Shown: piece after piece, positions 11,552-24,360 of the stretch
Layout: every line of letters starts with the position of its first letter
Position numbering within the stretch: the stretch's first letter is position 1
Source of the DNA: Silurus meridionalis
Taxonomy: Eukaryota > Chordata > Actinopteri > Siluriformes > Siluridae
Assembly (NCBI RefSeq): GCF_014805685.1
Contig: NC_060885.1
Coordinates: 20,285,132 to 20,349,131 of the forward strand
Length of the DNA stretch: 64,000 nucleotides
Direction of reading: 5' to 3'
Translations under genes and position numbers: made by a program
The notes under the pieces: model-generated
Database searches by the model: none
Told to the model about the DNA's origin: nothing
The model's input: the letters and a program-made list of their open reading frames with translations, nothing else

Positions 11552-12512
11552 TTACAGTTTTTCTCAGTTGCTTTGGGGCGTTTCTCAGATCAGAAATGAA
11601 ATTCTCAAAACGACTTGTTCAATCTCCACATCATTAAGTCATTTCTTGCTGCTTTGATCAAATTGCAAATGCTTTTGTACATTCATTTAATCAATTGTGT
11701 ACAAATGTCCACTGTTTCCCACATTATCAGTTGTTTGTCATGTTGACCAAAGTATATTTTACTGTTTGGGGGTGAGTCTTAATCCCCAAAACATCTCAGT
11801 GTCAGTTCATTGTATAAGTCATTGAATGCAAAATGGTTAAACCAGTTGTCATCTAAAATTTCTATTAAACTTTTTTATTTTGTAAATATGAATTGAGCAG
11901 ATGAATCTTGAATGTCACTAATGAAGGAGAGTGTACGGCATCGGATCAACCAATAATCAACTAGTTCTCTAAAACAGGTCAAAGGTGAATCTTGTGACCC
12001 TTCAATTGGAGAGTGTATACAGACAGCAAAACAAACAATTATACATTCTGAAAATGGATGAACAACTAAAAAACAAATGCTTGTACAGTAAAAGTGTGAA
12101 TCCTGCCTGGTCTCCTGCAATCAATACAAATCAAATAAATACATTTGTGCAGCTGAAATTTAAAGATGCCAAACAGAAGGAAGTAAAATTTTGTGAATTT
12201 TAGTCATTTTAATCTAAACCATAGTTTATATCAAGAATGCTGAAACTGCACAATCATACTGACAACATGAATAAACATTTTGATGATCTTGTTTTTAAAC
12301 AATGACAAAGGGACTTTTCATTCTGATGGGAATGACATGCTCATTGACACAAATACTTTTGAGAGATGTAGGATTTTGAGAAAAGTACAGGCTTTTGCAA
12401 GAAATCCAATGTAGTTAGCTGTATGTACAAATTGTTTGAGAATGCATTTACTAGTTTGCAAATATCAAGGATGATTTGAGAAATGTTTCAAAGCAACTGA
12501 GAAAAACTGTAA
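11552..12512. mobile_element. about 960-bp DNA element with matching terminal inverted repeats
   Basis: The left end TTACAGTTTTTCTCAGTTGC and the right end GCAACTGAGAAAAACTGTAA are exact inverted copies and continue imperfectly inward (left CTTTGGGGCGTTTCTCA against right TGAGAAATGTTTCAAAG). There is no transposase inside, so this is a non-autonomous DNA transposon. No clear longer target duplication is visible, so the superfamily is unassigned. Confidence 0.8.
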
Positions 12513-12568
12513 CAAAGCAAGAGTTCCTTGTGGTAAGTTTTTTCCCCAGACTGATTTTAGATCTATCA

Positions 12569-13489
12569 TAGTGTCGTAGTCAAGACCAAGACCAAAACAG
12601 CACTCCTCAAATTCGTCTGAAAAATAAACATAACCCCATAAGTCATTGCAAGAGTGAATTTTATATGCTGGAATTTTCCTTGTTTTATGAGCAAACCATT
12701 TAAAATACGCTGAAATTAAGATCATTATTCAACTCTTAATTGCTATGTCTTATCATCCACCTAACACATTACCATCTTTGGGCAAGAAAAAATGCCAAAC
12801 ACTCGTTTAAAATGCGGAAAACCTGTAAATACCCAAGATATTTCTTTAGCAGTCTGTGGACTTCCAATAAACAATAATAGAATTATAAGTATTAAAAGAG
12901 TAATAATTAAACTGTACTTGGAATCCTGCTGCTCATAACCAGTCACTGTGAATTATGGACATGAATTTTCACCAATATGTTTCACTGTTTAGTGAAATGT
13001 ACAATAGTTTTGCTGTGTATTTGTTTGGAACCAAATTACATCCCATTTTCAATGATTCCAAGCAAAAACCTATATCAATGTGTCCAACGTTTGCTTAATT
13101 ATGTCCGATGTTATAAGAATAAAGAGTTCTCATACAAGTACTTTTTTTTTTGCAATCATATCTTGAATTTCTGGCCATTTTTATTAATTTTGGTGACATT
13201 TTTGTCTCTATTGTTCATTTAGGACTAGCAGCAGTAATAAGTGATTTCGAATTAGAAATAAGTTACTGATTGCATTTAAAGCACAAAGTTTTACTTCTAA
13301 TCACATTCATGATGTTAACAAATTAATCAGACAATGCACTGGCAAGTTTAGTGATATCCCCCCAGTTGTAGTATACACTGGCCTTGAAATAAAATCCCAA
13401 CTCCTCTTAGTTTAAGACCAAGACAAAGGCAAGACCAAGACCTTTAAAGAAAATGGCCTTAAGACCAATATGTAGGTACTACGACACTA
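12569..13489. mobile_element. about 920-bp DNA element with TAGTGTCGTAGT inverted ends
   Basis: TAGTGTCGTAGT at 12569-12580 is exactly complementary to ACTACGACACTA at 13478-13489. Both ends carry subterminal runs of AAGACCAAGACC-type repeats. It lies directly beside the preceding element. No coding capacity is visible. Probably a non-autonomous transposon. Confidence 0.7.
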
Positions 13490-13499
13490 CTCTCCAATT

Positions 13500-15080
13500 A
13501 TTCAGGCTTTTCTCTGTTCTTATACAGTATACACAGCATTCTTTCCTGACTGGTTAAGACCCTTGTTGAAATTTGATTTGAATAAACTCGTGAATGTCAG
13601 AATGTTAACAAAACATTGTCTTCTGACGAACAGCTACCATTAAATTGTTAATATTCTAAAATATTTAATCCAAATTTATGCATGATGTGTTTACACACCT
13701 TATTGTTGCCTGTATAGTATATCTTTACTTTACTAACATTAGACATGGGCTGATTTTATTTTGTACTTACTCTTTTTTATAATCTTTTTTTTTAATACAG
13801 TATCTTTAAAGAATGATGTTACGTTCTACATTCTATATGATCACATTCATAAACATTCTATCAGATGAAACCTGTATGCCTGTATCTGACTCACTGAGCA
13901 TTTTACCAAAGATATCAACATAAACAGTATTCAGATGTTGGTGTTACCATACACAATAATGTCTCATGATATTTCTTTATTTACATTAACTACAAAGCAT
14001 GAAAGCTCTGTACCTTATTTCTTTAGAATCTTCAATACATTTCTGTCGTGTGGAGTTGAGAGGATTATGGGCTCACTATCATTCAAGTGGTCAGTATTTA
14101 TTTTTCCAAACCACTTGTTGTACTCTATACGTACATTTCATTTTTAGTACTCAAGTTCATCTTTATCACTATCATCATGGCTAGCTCTGATAAAACAGCA
14201 CTAAGTATAACTGGCCAGTCTAAAGTGCAGATTGGGGTCAAGTATAACTAATGCTAAGCAGACATGGACAAATCTGATACTTCACCAGGGAAAAAAAACA
14301 TCCCACAATTTTCTCTGAAATAACTTGAAATGGAAAAAAGCGATTGGTGTTTATCATTGTTTATTACACATTTAAGGAATAAAAATAACCATGCTAAATT
14401 GTTGTTTGTTCTTATACCTCTCCTGTGATGTTAATAACTGTGTATCCATCATGAGGAGCACAATCTCCTGTTTCTGTTTGCTGAGGCCCACAGGCTCCTT
14501 TACCAACCTGGATACAACACCTGAGGTAAAAACACAGCACGTTCACACTCATTCACACCTATGGCTAGTTTAACATAGCCAGTCAACAGATGCTGATTTG
14601 CTGATGTACTGTTGAGTGGCTATGCTAAACTAGCTGTAGGTGTGAGTAAGTGTGAACGTGCTGTGTTTTTGATGTTCTCTGTGACATGAGTAACGGTAAC
14701 GGTGTTTACCTTTTTATTTTTAGGTATTGGATATAAACACCTTACAATTACTCATGTCACAGAGAACATCAGGTATGGAAGTGTCATAAGGATCTTTTGA
14801 CATGAGCTCATGCCAAAAACCTGCCAAAAAACAGTATATTTTCTAAAATGTTTAAAACAGGAACATAATATTCAAATGTTTCTACTCTGTTCTCATATCT
14901 GCCTAAAACGATCCTATTGGCCTGAACATACTTAAACATTTATTTAAAGCACTGGGCTTTAATGTATGCTGTTTTTATAGGCCCTGTATAAAAAAAACAG
15001 TGTCTTCATCTGATACTGACAAATCTTTCAAAAGCATGAATAATCTGTTCAGAGTATATGTCTGTCCTAAATCTGATTAC
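13500..15080. other. spacer around the hairpin pair
   Basis: AT-rich non-coding DNA. Apart from the two hairpins at 14528-14770 nothing was recognised. Confidence 0.4.
14528..14770. repeat. two adjacent long hairpins
   Basis: First hairpin: arms 14528-14589 and 14609-14670 (about 62 bases each, few mismatches) with a 19-base loop. Second hairpin starts in the next base: arms 14671-14708 and about 14733-14770, with a 24-base loop. Together they cover 243 bases with almost no unpaired sequence. They may be internal palindromes of a MITE or a transcribed double-stem RNA; nothing in the sequence decides. Confidence 0.85.
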
Positions 15081-15084
15081 TGAT

Positions 15085-15300
15085 CGGGAAAATCGGCCGT
15101 TCAAGCCCCGGTATCGCCAAGCTGCCACTCTTGGGCCCTTGAGCAAGGCCCTTAACCCTCTGTGCTCCAACGGCGTCGTATCATGGCCGACCCTGCGCTC
15201 TGACCACAGCGTCCGAGCAAACTGGGATATGCGAAGAACAAAATTTCACTGTGCTGTAATGTATATGTGACAAATAAAGTCTATTCTATTCTATCATGCA
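15085..15300 (+). mobile_element. SINE/LINE-type 3' tail
   Basis: Contains AAGCTGCCACTCTTGGGCCC, TTGAGCAAGGCCCTTAACCC, GGGATATGCGAAGAACAAAA, TTTCACTGTGCTGTAATGTA and ends in CAAATAAAGTCTATTC with TATTC repeats, a common teleost retroposon tail. A related block occurs at 58455-58610. Confidence 0.65.
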
Positions 15301-15806
15301 TATTCTTAATCTTGTGAAAAACATTTCAACAATAGATGCTGGAATTGTTTTTTTTTTCGCTGTAATTCTATGTAAAACATACACACAGTTCTGTGATACA
15401 AGTCCCTGAAATTACACATGTTCTCTACAGTGTCTCCAGCACCTGACACACTGGCAGTTTCATGTATGACGCTATTGCACACTTGTGGAAGGACTTTCAG
15501 AATGTGATTTTCTGATTGAGCCACAAATCACAATTTTCAGAGCCTTGTCTGTGATTTCTGGACGTATGGGAAGTAAATGAAGATTTTACAGTGAATACAG
15601 ATGTGCATCCTCTAACTGCTCAGTTCACAGGTCTTCACTCTGCTCTGTGCACCTTTAGGTGAGCAACCAACTGTTTAAACTGGTGTTTACAAAGTGAAAC
15701 TGTCCATTGTAATGTTGCTAAAGCGAAATCCCGTGCAAACGTTGATGTGTTACTATGGTAACAACACAAGCGAGACTTTGGTGACGACACAAGCGTACCT
15801 AGAAAA

Positions 15807-15958
15807 CACGTGACCACATGACGGGGCGGGGCGGGGCGGGGCGGGGGTGGTTGAAATAACGTTGGTTTAACCTGAAACACACACAGGTGTCACATTCGTT
15901 CCCAGAGGTGTCTCCGAAGCGCGTCTTAACACTTTAACCCTAACGGACCGAGCGTAAG
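15807..15958 (+). promoter_or_regulatory. mavs: mavs promoter and non-coding exon 1
   Basis: A palindromic E-box CACGTG lies at 15807-15812 and at least three tandem GC boxes (GGGGCGGGGC) at about 15822-15847. A perfect donor, CGTAAG then GTAAGT, ends a probable non-coding exon at 15958. The next usable acceptor is before the mavs start exon at 19054. The linkage is inferred from order and splice signals. Confidence 0.5.
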
Positions 15959-16098
15959 GTAAGTTAATAGTTAGTAGTTGGTAATTATGTAAAACACAAA
16001 CGCCCGGACAAGTTAAATAAATACAATGATATTCGGATGTTTACCTGACCTCACCTGAGCGAAGGGCTGGACACAAAGTCAAGAAAATACACACAAAA

Positions 16099-16099
<1 letters not shown>

Positions 16100-16149
<50 letters not shown>

Positions 16150-16173
16150 TACATACATACATACATACATACA

Positions 16174-16213
<40 letters not shown>
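16100..16213. repeat. compound (CA)n(CATA)n(TG)n microsatellite
   Basis: About 45 bases of CA repeat, then tandem CATA units, then about 34 bases of TG repeat in mavs intron 1. The CA and TG arms can pair, so the tract is also an inverted repeat. Confidence 0.95.
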
Positions 16214-16215
<2 letters not shown>

Positions 16216-16261
16216 CTTGTGCAAAGCGAGCTCTATGAATCTACCTCCCTACTTTACGAAC

Positions 16262-16378
16262 ACAAACCTCCACAAGAACCCTTCAAAATCTAGTGAAACA
16301 TCTTTCCAGTAGAGTGGAGGGAATTATATAAGCAAATTGGGACTAAATATGGAATGCGATGCTCAAAAAAGCATAGAA
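16262..16378 (+). mobile_element. Tc1-like transposon tail fragment
   Basis: Contains CAAAATCTAGTGAAACATCT, CCAGTAGAGTGGAGGGAATT and GGGACTAAATATGGAATGCG, the same 3' tail blocks as the element near 11330-11440. Only about 115 bases remain. Confidence 0.65.
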
Positions 16379-19060
16379 TAATGACTGTAATTTTAAAGTA
16401 ATTACTTGCTTGTGCACACACACACACGCAACACATACAAAGCTACTGACTGTATATAGTTATTATAGCAGATTGTAATATAATTATAATATATGGGGGT
16501 AATTTTAGTGTAATTACATGATTGTGGCATTGTTGTATGTTTACACTAATTTTAGCAACATTTACATTAAAATCGTGTGTTAAAGAAATTAACGTTTTAT
16601 TTTCGGGTCATCTGCTACAGTAATGCACTTTTTTGGACTATACTGTATTTTACTGTTGCTATTTGACAGCTTTTTGCAGTAAGTTTTACAAATATTGGTT
16701 ATACAGTATATTGATTATATTAGCACAAAAATACAATTTAAAAAAAAGTATCGGTATCGATCTCGACGACACTGGTGTATTGAAGGTACTTGGTATCGGA
16801 TCGAAGGGAAAAGAATCGGTATCGCGCATCGCTGTAGCGTCTCTGAGAAAGTGGACAGTGAGAGTGTGCGTCAGTTCACACAGTTTTGCGGGCCAATGAG
16901 AATGAAGCGGCGCTGTGGGCGGGGCTTTACCCTGCACTTGCGGAAGACAGCTCGCAGATTGAAAGTCAAGTCCGATTTGTAGAAAAGGTCTTGGACATCA
17001 CGATCTAAATGTACGGTAAAGCTGATATTTTTTTTCACAGCAGTGCCAGAGCTCCTTAGGCGCATATTAATAGTTCATATTCATAGTGCTACAGTATAGG
17101 GCTTCTGCGTGTATCAGTTCCAGAGCCATAGCAGCTGCCTAGCATAAACATTCGGTTTACAGCAATAATAATCTGCAGAAATTATCTTCACCACTCGTGA
17201 GGAGACTGAACTCATTTTTATAGAAACGTGGTCAGCACAAAGACTTTGCTAGGTGGTCACTGGATTGCAGTATCAATGTTTTACTGGTCTGCGATTTGCG
17301 CAGTTATTTTGTGAAAACACTCATGTCGCCATGCTCCTCTTTGCTCTAAAGTCTATTGCTCTTGTCCTTTCGACTTCGCTCGTATCTTAAAGTGCACTTT
17401 CAACAAGTTGAGTGGTGACCCAGGTGTTTAGAGGACACTTCTGGCAGGTAGATTGTAACATTTGCCCTTGACGTTTCTTGAATAACGCACCCTTCTACCA
17501 TCCCTCTTTATAAAGCTTTAATTACTGTGTGGATTTAGTCTGCATTTGAAGGCAACTAATGAATAGAGGTGAAGGGTCATGAATAAACCCTACTGTATTT
17601 CCCACAAAGGAATGTCTAAATATGATTGTAGACATTGTCGCCTTGTTTGTATGATCAGGAAAACAGTATAGCATATTCAACGTACTGTACTTATATTTAA
17701 CAATATTTAATAAGTGTTATAACAGAGACTTTTCTCTTTAGTGTCAGACCTCAGACTAACTGTACTTTGCAGGATATTTGCAGGTACATTTATAAATGAG
17801 AGTCAAAACAGAACATGAATGTTTCCAGTGTGAATGAAAGCATGCTCACATTCATCACACAGTCCTGATATGTCAGAAAGCAGAAGCTGTTACATCTTTC
17901 GGTCTGTCGCAAGAGATTTTTCCGAAATTCTCAGCAATCTCCAAACTCTTCAAACAAAACATGCATGTAGAGTTGCATATTGATGGGCGATTTTTATAGA
18001 TTTATTATAAATATAAGTATGCACAATTAATACAATATAATAAACAGTTGCTCCGTATCTGACGTGAATCTATAACACAGAATCAGCCTAAAACCTTGTC
18101 AATGTTTACAGTAGGCATTTGGCTGGAGTCTAGAGATCATTGATTGGTCTCCAGCTGGATGATGTCCAGGTCCTTATAGTTTCAATCATGTGTGGAGGAA
18201 CTGAGACATGACCAAATTCCAAAGGTTCTTTCTCCATTTCAAGGTCATGACATTGCACTGATTTTTAAATATCAGTTGGTGAAGTTTGTAAAAGGATCTG
18301 GATTGTTTTGCAGTTCATTTAGCCAAATGCTTATAGTTTAAACAAAATGTTAATACAAACCATGAAATGAAGTGCCAAGTTGCTGCATCATATAAGTACA
18401 TTGTTTGTAGTTAATCAACAGAAAGAAAGTGTAAACAGAAAGGATAAGATCTGTGGATGGTAAGAAGTATAGAGAATGTATGACAGTGCATGTCCTTGTT
18501 TTTATAAACATCTAAAAACACCTTGATTGGTAATTTTGGGTGATTAAGACAGTAATGGTAAGAGTTTCATTCACTGAAGAAAGGTTTTTTTTTCTTGATT
18601 TTTTGTTACATTTACTTGCACAATAACTGTTTTTTATTGCCTAAGACTTCTTTGTAGTTACATTTAATGTTCCTTTCATAGTAAATTTGACCAGAAAAGC
18701 TTCGGGGTTTCCAAAACATTTAATGTGTAGCCATTTTCACTTTCATTTACTAGTAGATTTGCCCTCCAGTGAACTGAAGTGTTAACATCATACCAGCAAA
18801 CCAATCTTATTAGATCATTATAAATTTTTGTAGAACACGAGCTGCAGTTTAATGGAAAATTCCTTATGTAAGCATTCTGTTTTTTTTTTTATTTTGGGAC
18901 AACGAGTTGAGAAGAGTAATATTCAAAGCCTTTATTTCCACCACACAAAATCTAACAAAGTAAAGCAGCTACTACATTTACTGCAAATGTGCACATTTAA
19001 ATGTTTCTATCAGCATTAGCTCACCCACTAAATATCTCCTCTTTTTCTGACAGCGTCAAG

Positions 19061-22000
19061 ATGGCATATGCAGAAGACAAGCTGTATAATGATGTTATAA
19101 GAAAAATGATGGGTAATTTGGCGTCGAAAGTTAGAGTAAGAGAAATCATCGCTTTCTTACCCTGCCTCACAATTTCTGATCGGGTAACATACGCAACACA
19201 CTGCGCAAAATGCGCTTTCAAACTTTTTTTTGCAATAAATTGGAAAGATTTCATTTTTAAAGTTTTTATATATATCCTGATTGGTGTTGCAGGAGGAGAT
19301 AGAAGCTAAACGAGAAACTGCCGGAAACTATTGTGCTATGATGGTGCTTCTTGATAACCTACGCAGACGAGAGAAGTGGCCAGATCACTTTATAAAAGCA
19401 CTGCGAACATGCGAGCAAGAAGCATTTGCCAATGAAATCAGTGAAGCGTACGACAATATAAGGGGAATTAACAGTAAGTTATTAATTAATGTACATCTGA
19501 GGACATTCACCCCTTTTTTAAGCTAAATAACTAATTTAAGCAACACACAATAAAGATTTTTTTACATGTAGTATTTTTTTTACTATTGTTTTAAATGGGT
19601 TTGATGTAGCTAATATGTTCTTTCTAACTTTACAAATTTCTTCTCTGAATTTGTTGGATTTCATTTCTATGCTTTTTATCTTCAGCCTGGATGACAGCCC
19701 CTTCTGCTGCTTTAGATCCTGTTCCTCCTGCAGCACCTCCTGCAGCACCTCCTGCAGCACCTCCTGCCCCTGCCCTTACTGCTGCTGCACCAACTCCAGC
19801 CCCATCAGAAGCTTCATCAACAGTTACCACAGTGACAATCCATAGACCCCCACACTTCACGCCACCTTTCTTGACACCTTCAGTGGATGGCCCAGCTCAG
19901 AAAGCTTCTCCTTCTACTATAAATCCTACTCCAGGACCCAATTCCAACAAAGGTGCTCCAGCATTGACTGAAACCCCCACTTTAGTTTCAGCCCCAGATG
20001 TTCCAGTATATGTTCCTACTGAAACATCCCATCTTACTGCTCTTACACTGACTCCGTCTATTGAGCAAAGTGGAGTCGCAGTCGGTCAAAGAGAAACATC
20101 CAAAGTGAATGACGAAATCTCAGCTGATCCTGTACCTATAAATTCTCTCCAAAAGCCCTGTTCTAACATAGCCTCTCCAGTTTTGACTTCACCCCCTTCC
20201 ATAGTTTCACCCCAAGAGGTTTCAAAACAGTCTCAGTGCGAACTAGCCCACCCTGTTGACCCTCCAGTGTTGGTGTTAGCACCACCTGTAAGGCCCCCTT
20301 CTCCAGTTCTTGCTCCAAAGGTGACTCCCCCTGTTGGGCAAAGTAAAGAACCAGCCCTAACTGCCGTTTCCTCAGTTGCTGCACCCACCCTTTCTACTAA
20401 CCAAACAACCACATCCTCCCAAGTTAACAAATCTACCACCATTTCCCAGCCTTCTGCTTCACCTGAGAAAAGCACATTTCCTGCAGCAGCCACAGACAGT
20501 ACCAGTTCTGTTAAAAACCCAGTCCAAGACACAAACCCTCCTGGGACTGTCTTAGACCAAGACTCACAGAACAACCCAGCAATCAGTCAGGTAATATATA
20601 AGATATACTGTATCTATTTAATATATATTTATTGTTAAATAATTAATGATAACACTGCATTCTGTTAATTCTGAATGTAATGGCTTTCCACTGTTTGAAC
20701 ACCTGGAGTCCCAGTTTAAACTCATAGATTTAAAATATGTTATACCAGTTAGAGAGAGGTATTTAATAGCTCTTAAACAACACTAAAGCACCAACTTTTG
20801 AGCTTTATCTCTCCCATGTAACTCACATTACTCATTATGTAGAAGATTTTCTGTCAATCATTTTTAGATCCCAGGCCAGACGTGTTTATTCCATAAAAAA
20901 TCTTTGTTAGAATTCATACATTTTTTTAAAATTGATATATAAAATATAGTAAATAATTAACCTCTGTATCATTTTTTGATGCACATTATTTTGCGGAATA
21001 CTTTGTCATCATTTTTCTTCATCAATATTGCCCTAAAACTTCAAACTGGATTAAAATCTCGATTCAATTCAAAAACTAATTTCTAAAAGTGAAGTCACGA
21101 TTCGAATTTGTTGTTATTTTTTATGTATTATTGATTTATTATTATTGCACCGAACAACAAATTATTTCTTGTAGCTATTGGTCTATAGAAAATTTCTTTA
21201 CACTGCTCCAACACAGGTAGTCCCTGAATTACGATGGTTCGATTTAAGATTTTTCAATCTCACGATTATGATATCGATTCAAAGAAATTGTACAGTAGGT
21301 TAGGATGCTTCCAGGATGTGTCCCACCTTGTGAGATGCTTTACTCTTGCCAGCGGTCGACTGAGTTCAGTTCTTGGTGTTTTTGGTGTCTCAAATTTTCG
21401 TTTGTCTCTCTTCTTTTTATCGGAGTCTCTGGACACAGAGACAGAGGGTGTCTGGCTCCACCCCCCGGTGCTCATGCTTGTGTCTATTGCCACATACATA
21501 AATACTGTAAAGTTACTACATTACGGTAGTGTAAATTTCTTTTTTATATTTGCTAAATGTTGTACTGTAAATTGTTAAATTATGAACAAATTACAGTATA
21601 CTAGCCCATACTGATCACCATTCTTTAAGATTCCTGGGAAGGACAGGCCACACCTTGATTTACATTATTTTCAAGTTATGATGTAGTAAAATTTAACACA
21701 TCTCTATCGTAACTCTGGGATTACGTGTACTTTCTGGAAACTATTTACTATTGAATGAAGTTTGTATTTATTACACCAGCAGGTATGTTGAAGCAAAATA
21801 TTTAGCATATATAAGCCATTGTAGACCCATTAAACCTTCTTTCTGTCCTGTTTCTCTTGCTACTACATTAGATCTGTTATTCAGTGCAAGTTACCTGCTA
21901 TATGCCTTCAAATATGATGTATGATTTTCAAATATATATCTATAGAAACCTATAGCTTGTGCTTAGAGAGTATATGTTCTACAGTCTACAGTGTATATTA

Positions 22001-22936
22001 ACACATTTTGCTTATTTACAAATTTCCATTTTCTCTGCAGGTTGTGAAGAGGGCACAAACTACAGTCGCTCAAATCTGCCAGCCTCAGGAAACATCACAG
22101 GTCATACCTACAGCATCTGCAGATGCCATTGCTGGCTGTATGTCTAATGTTACCACGGAAGGTGAAGAGAATTTCAGCAAGCCTGGAATCCTAACAGGAG
22201 AAGAACCTTTTTCAGTCGGTTCTGATCTTCCACAGATCAGCAATGTGGCCACACACCGTTTACCATTTCAGCCAGCTGCTCTTCAAACTGTGCTTAACCC
22301 CCACAGGGCTCAAGAACCTGTCGAAGTGTTGGTGTCACTCACTTCTGATGACCTGATGATCAGCTCTTCCACCACAAGTGTTCCATCACAGATTGTTTCT
22401 AATCCTATAGTGCCTGTTCGACATGACAGTCCTGTGACACTGAAAAATGGCTTTGCAGAAGGTGATAATAATTCCTATCCCAATCAGCCAGTGGAAGATC
22501 ACTATGAGTCTGTCTGTCAAAGTTTGCAGGCAGAGCCTCGGATAGGAAGACACATTGTTAAGGTTTCAGAAGGGCATCAGTTCAAAATCTCAGTGGTCAG
22601 TCTCCAAGCATAGTTAGGCCGCTCACAAAAGGTGAATCGGAGAGTCTTGTTAAGTCTGTTTCTGAAGATAAACCCAGCCAGTACAGTTCACAGAGCATAC
22701 AGAGAAATAATGCCACTTCTACTTCGGCTGCAGGTTTAGCACCCAACACAACACGAGTCAAAGCTTCTTTTCAAGAGTCAGAATTAAATGCTTCAGGCCT
22801 GGTTAACATCGTTCAGTCAGAGCAGAGAGAAGACTCCAGTGGAATGCTGCATCGACTTCAGTCTAACTGGCACCTTATTGCAGCTGCAGCTATTGGTATG
22901 ACTGCTGTTTTTTTAGCCTTAAAGTTCAAGCACTAA
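19061..22936 (+). CDS. mavs: mitochondrial antiviral-signalling protein MAVS (frame break in last exon)
   Basis: Adaptor on the outer mitochondrial membrane that relays RIG-I/MDA5 RNA sensing to interferon induction. Coding exons: 19061-19183, 19293-19473, 19686-20590, 22041-22936, all with GT-AG sites and matching phases. Residues 1-100 form a CARD (MAYAEDKLYNDVIRKMMGNL; WPDHFIKALRTCEQ). Then comes a long Pro/Ala/Thr/Ser-rich region with 12-base tandem repeats encoding PPAA units, and a C-terminal anchor (WHLIAAAAIGMTAVFLALKF). A DDLMIS sequence near residues 506-511 fits the pLxIS IRF3-recruiting motif. The frame entering exon 4 hits TAG at 22611-22613, while the anchor is in another frame, so one base seems missing between about 22561 and 22610. 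Intact length would be about 700 aa. Synteny with pank2 supports the call. Confidence 0.88.
21213..21731. mobile_element. mariner/MITE-like element in mavs intron
   Basis: Left end AGGTAGTCCCTGAATTACGA and right end ATCGTAACTCTGGGATTACG are approximate inverted copies. A related element lies at 41598-41990. No transposase is seen, so it is non-autonomous. Confidence 0.55.
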
Positions 22937-24107
22937 TATTAGGGCAGCTTTGCACAACCACTGGTGCCGTAAAAAGAAATTATCTTACCATTAGACATGT
23001 AACACAGGGAGGTATTAGCCATTCTATTTATTACCTGTACACTATATTGTGTCCATTAACTGACCAGGTTTCACCGATCAAGGTACATTGCATTTGACGT
23101 CCTTTAAATCAGTAGTTGACCCTGTAAAACTTGGTATTCAACCCCTTTGATTTCTAACCTACAGTTAGTTAACTTAGCTGTGTGTGCATTATGTACATGT
23201 TTAAGCACGTTTTCTTTTTCTTTTATTCAAGCATTTTCAGTCAGCAAATCTGTGTTCACATTGTATTATGAGCATACTGCCTTACAAGACATGCATTTCC
23301 TGTGGCTTCTTCTGCAATATTCTGCACTCTAATTGTAACTGTTATATATTATTGAATGTTTTGTCGTTTAATCCTGACATTAGAGCACTGACTCCACTCG
23401 CTCCAAAAATAAGACCGAATGAAATACCATGAAAGTAATTTTAGAGATTTTTTTTCACCTTCAAACTGATCCTTATACAAAAAGCAGTATATATATGTAT
23501 TATAAATATATTTTAATGTGGGAGATCGCTCTTTGTACTAAAGCTGAGAGACTGAATACAGTCTTAACCAAATTTGACAGTGGATGTAGGGTTTTTTCAA
23601 AGCCTTATGCTTATATTAGTAAATGATCAGAATTAATAAGAGCTTTATTGCCAAGTATGTTTGCACTTACAAGGAGTGACAGAAGTTTCCAATTGCAATT
23701 TATTATTTTTTTAATGAAATTATTCCAACACTCGTATATTAACCATTTATGAGACAAATTTGTGTAGTCTATACTGTTTTTTTGTATTTTATCATGTATG
23801 ATTTCATGACCTGTCCACCTTAATTCTAATGTATGTGTAAAGCCTTGCTCACTCAGATGGGCCACTGCAAAATTGCAGACATGTTTGATATGTAGCCGAG
23901 TGCACATTTATGTATAATTAGTACCTGTCTCTCTTGGAAATGTTTTAATGAATTGGAAAGTGTGTTGGAAACCAAGTTGTCACTTTATTTATGTACACCT
24001 TGAATGGTATTGATACTGTTTGGGTTTAAAGATATAGACTGTAGTTCTTTTTTTTCTGTTTGTAGTTCATATGAACAGTCTGTCAGCTACCCTCTTACCT
24101 ATCAATG

Positions 24108-24360
24108 AAGGGAAAGACACTAAACCATAGGACCACCACTGATCAGATATTTGGGTGGTGGAGAAAATTCAGCTGGTAGTTTTCTTTTTGTGTTTGTGAC
24201 ATTATTGAAAATTGTTAAACAACTGAGAACCACTAATACAAAGCTCTAGCTAGTAGCGGCCCAGAAACAGAACTGATGAAGAGCAAGAGAACAATCGACA
24301 CACAGTAAATAAGAATGACTAGTCTGGGAGGACTGTCTAGGGGCCATTAAATGTACACAA
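24108..24360 (+). repeat. degraded dispersed fish repeat
   Basis: Contains GACCACCACTGATCAGATAT and TATTTGGGTGGTGGAG, followed by weakly matching sequence to about 24360. I recognise this block from many fish genomes; the copy is old and partial. Confidence 0.45.

Noticed and set aside
16100..16213. Regular repeat tract as a CRISPR array
   Set aside because: Pure dinucleotide and tetranucleotide microsatellite with no unique spacers, in a vertebrate genome.
19630..20574. Minus-strand frames of 76-113 codons opposite mavs exon 3
   Set aside because: They mirror the Pro/Ala-rich repeats of mavs; no start context or domain.
22462..22580. A 119-base intron to explain the mavs frame change
   Set aside because: Length fits, but the acceptor (AGAAGGGCATCAG) lacks a pyrimidine tract and the skipped stretch (QPVEDHYESVCQSL) looks like genuine coding. 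A one-base indel is simpler; kept as an alternative to test.
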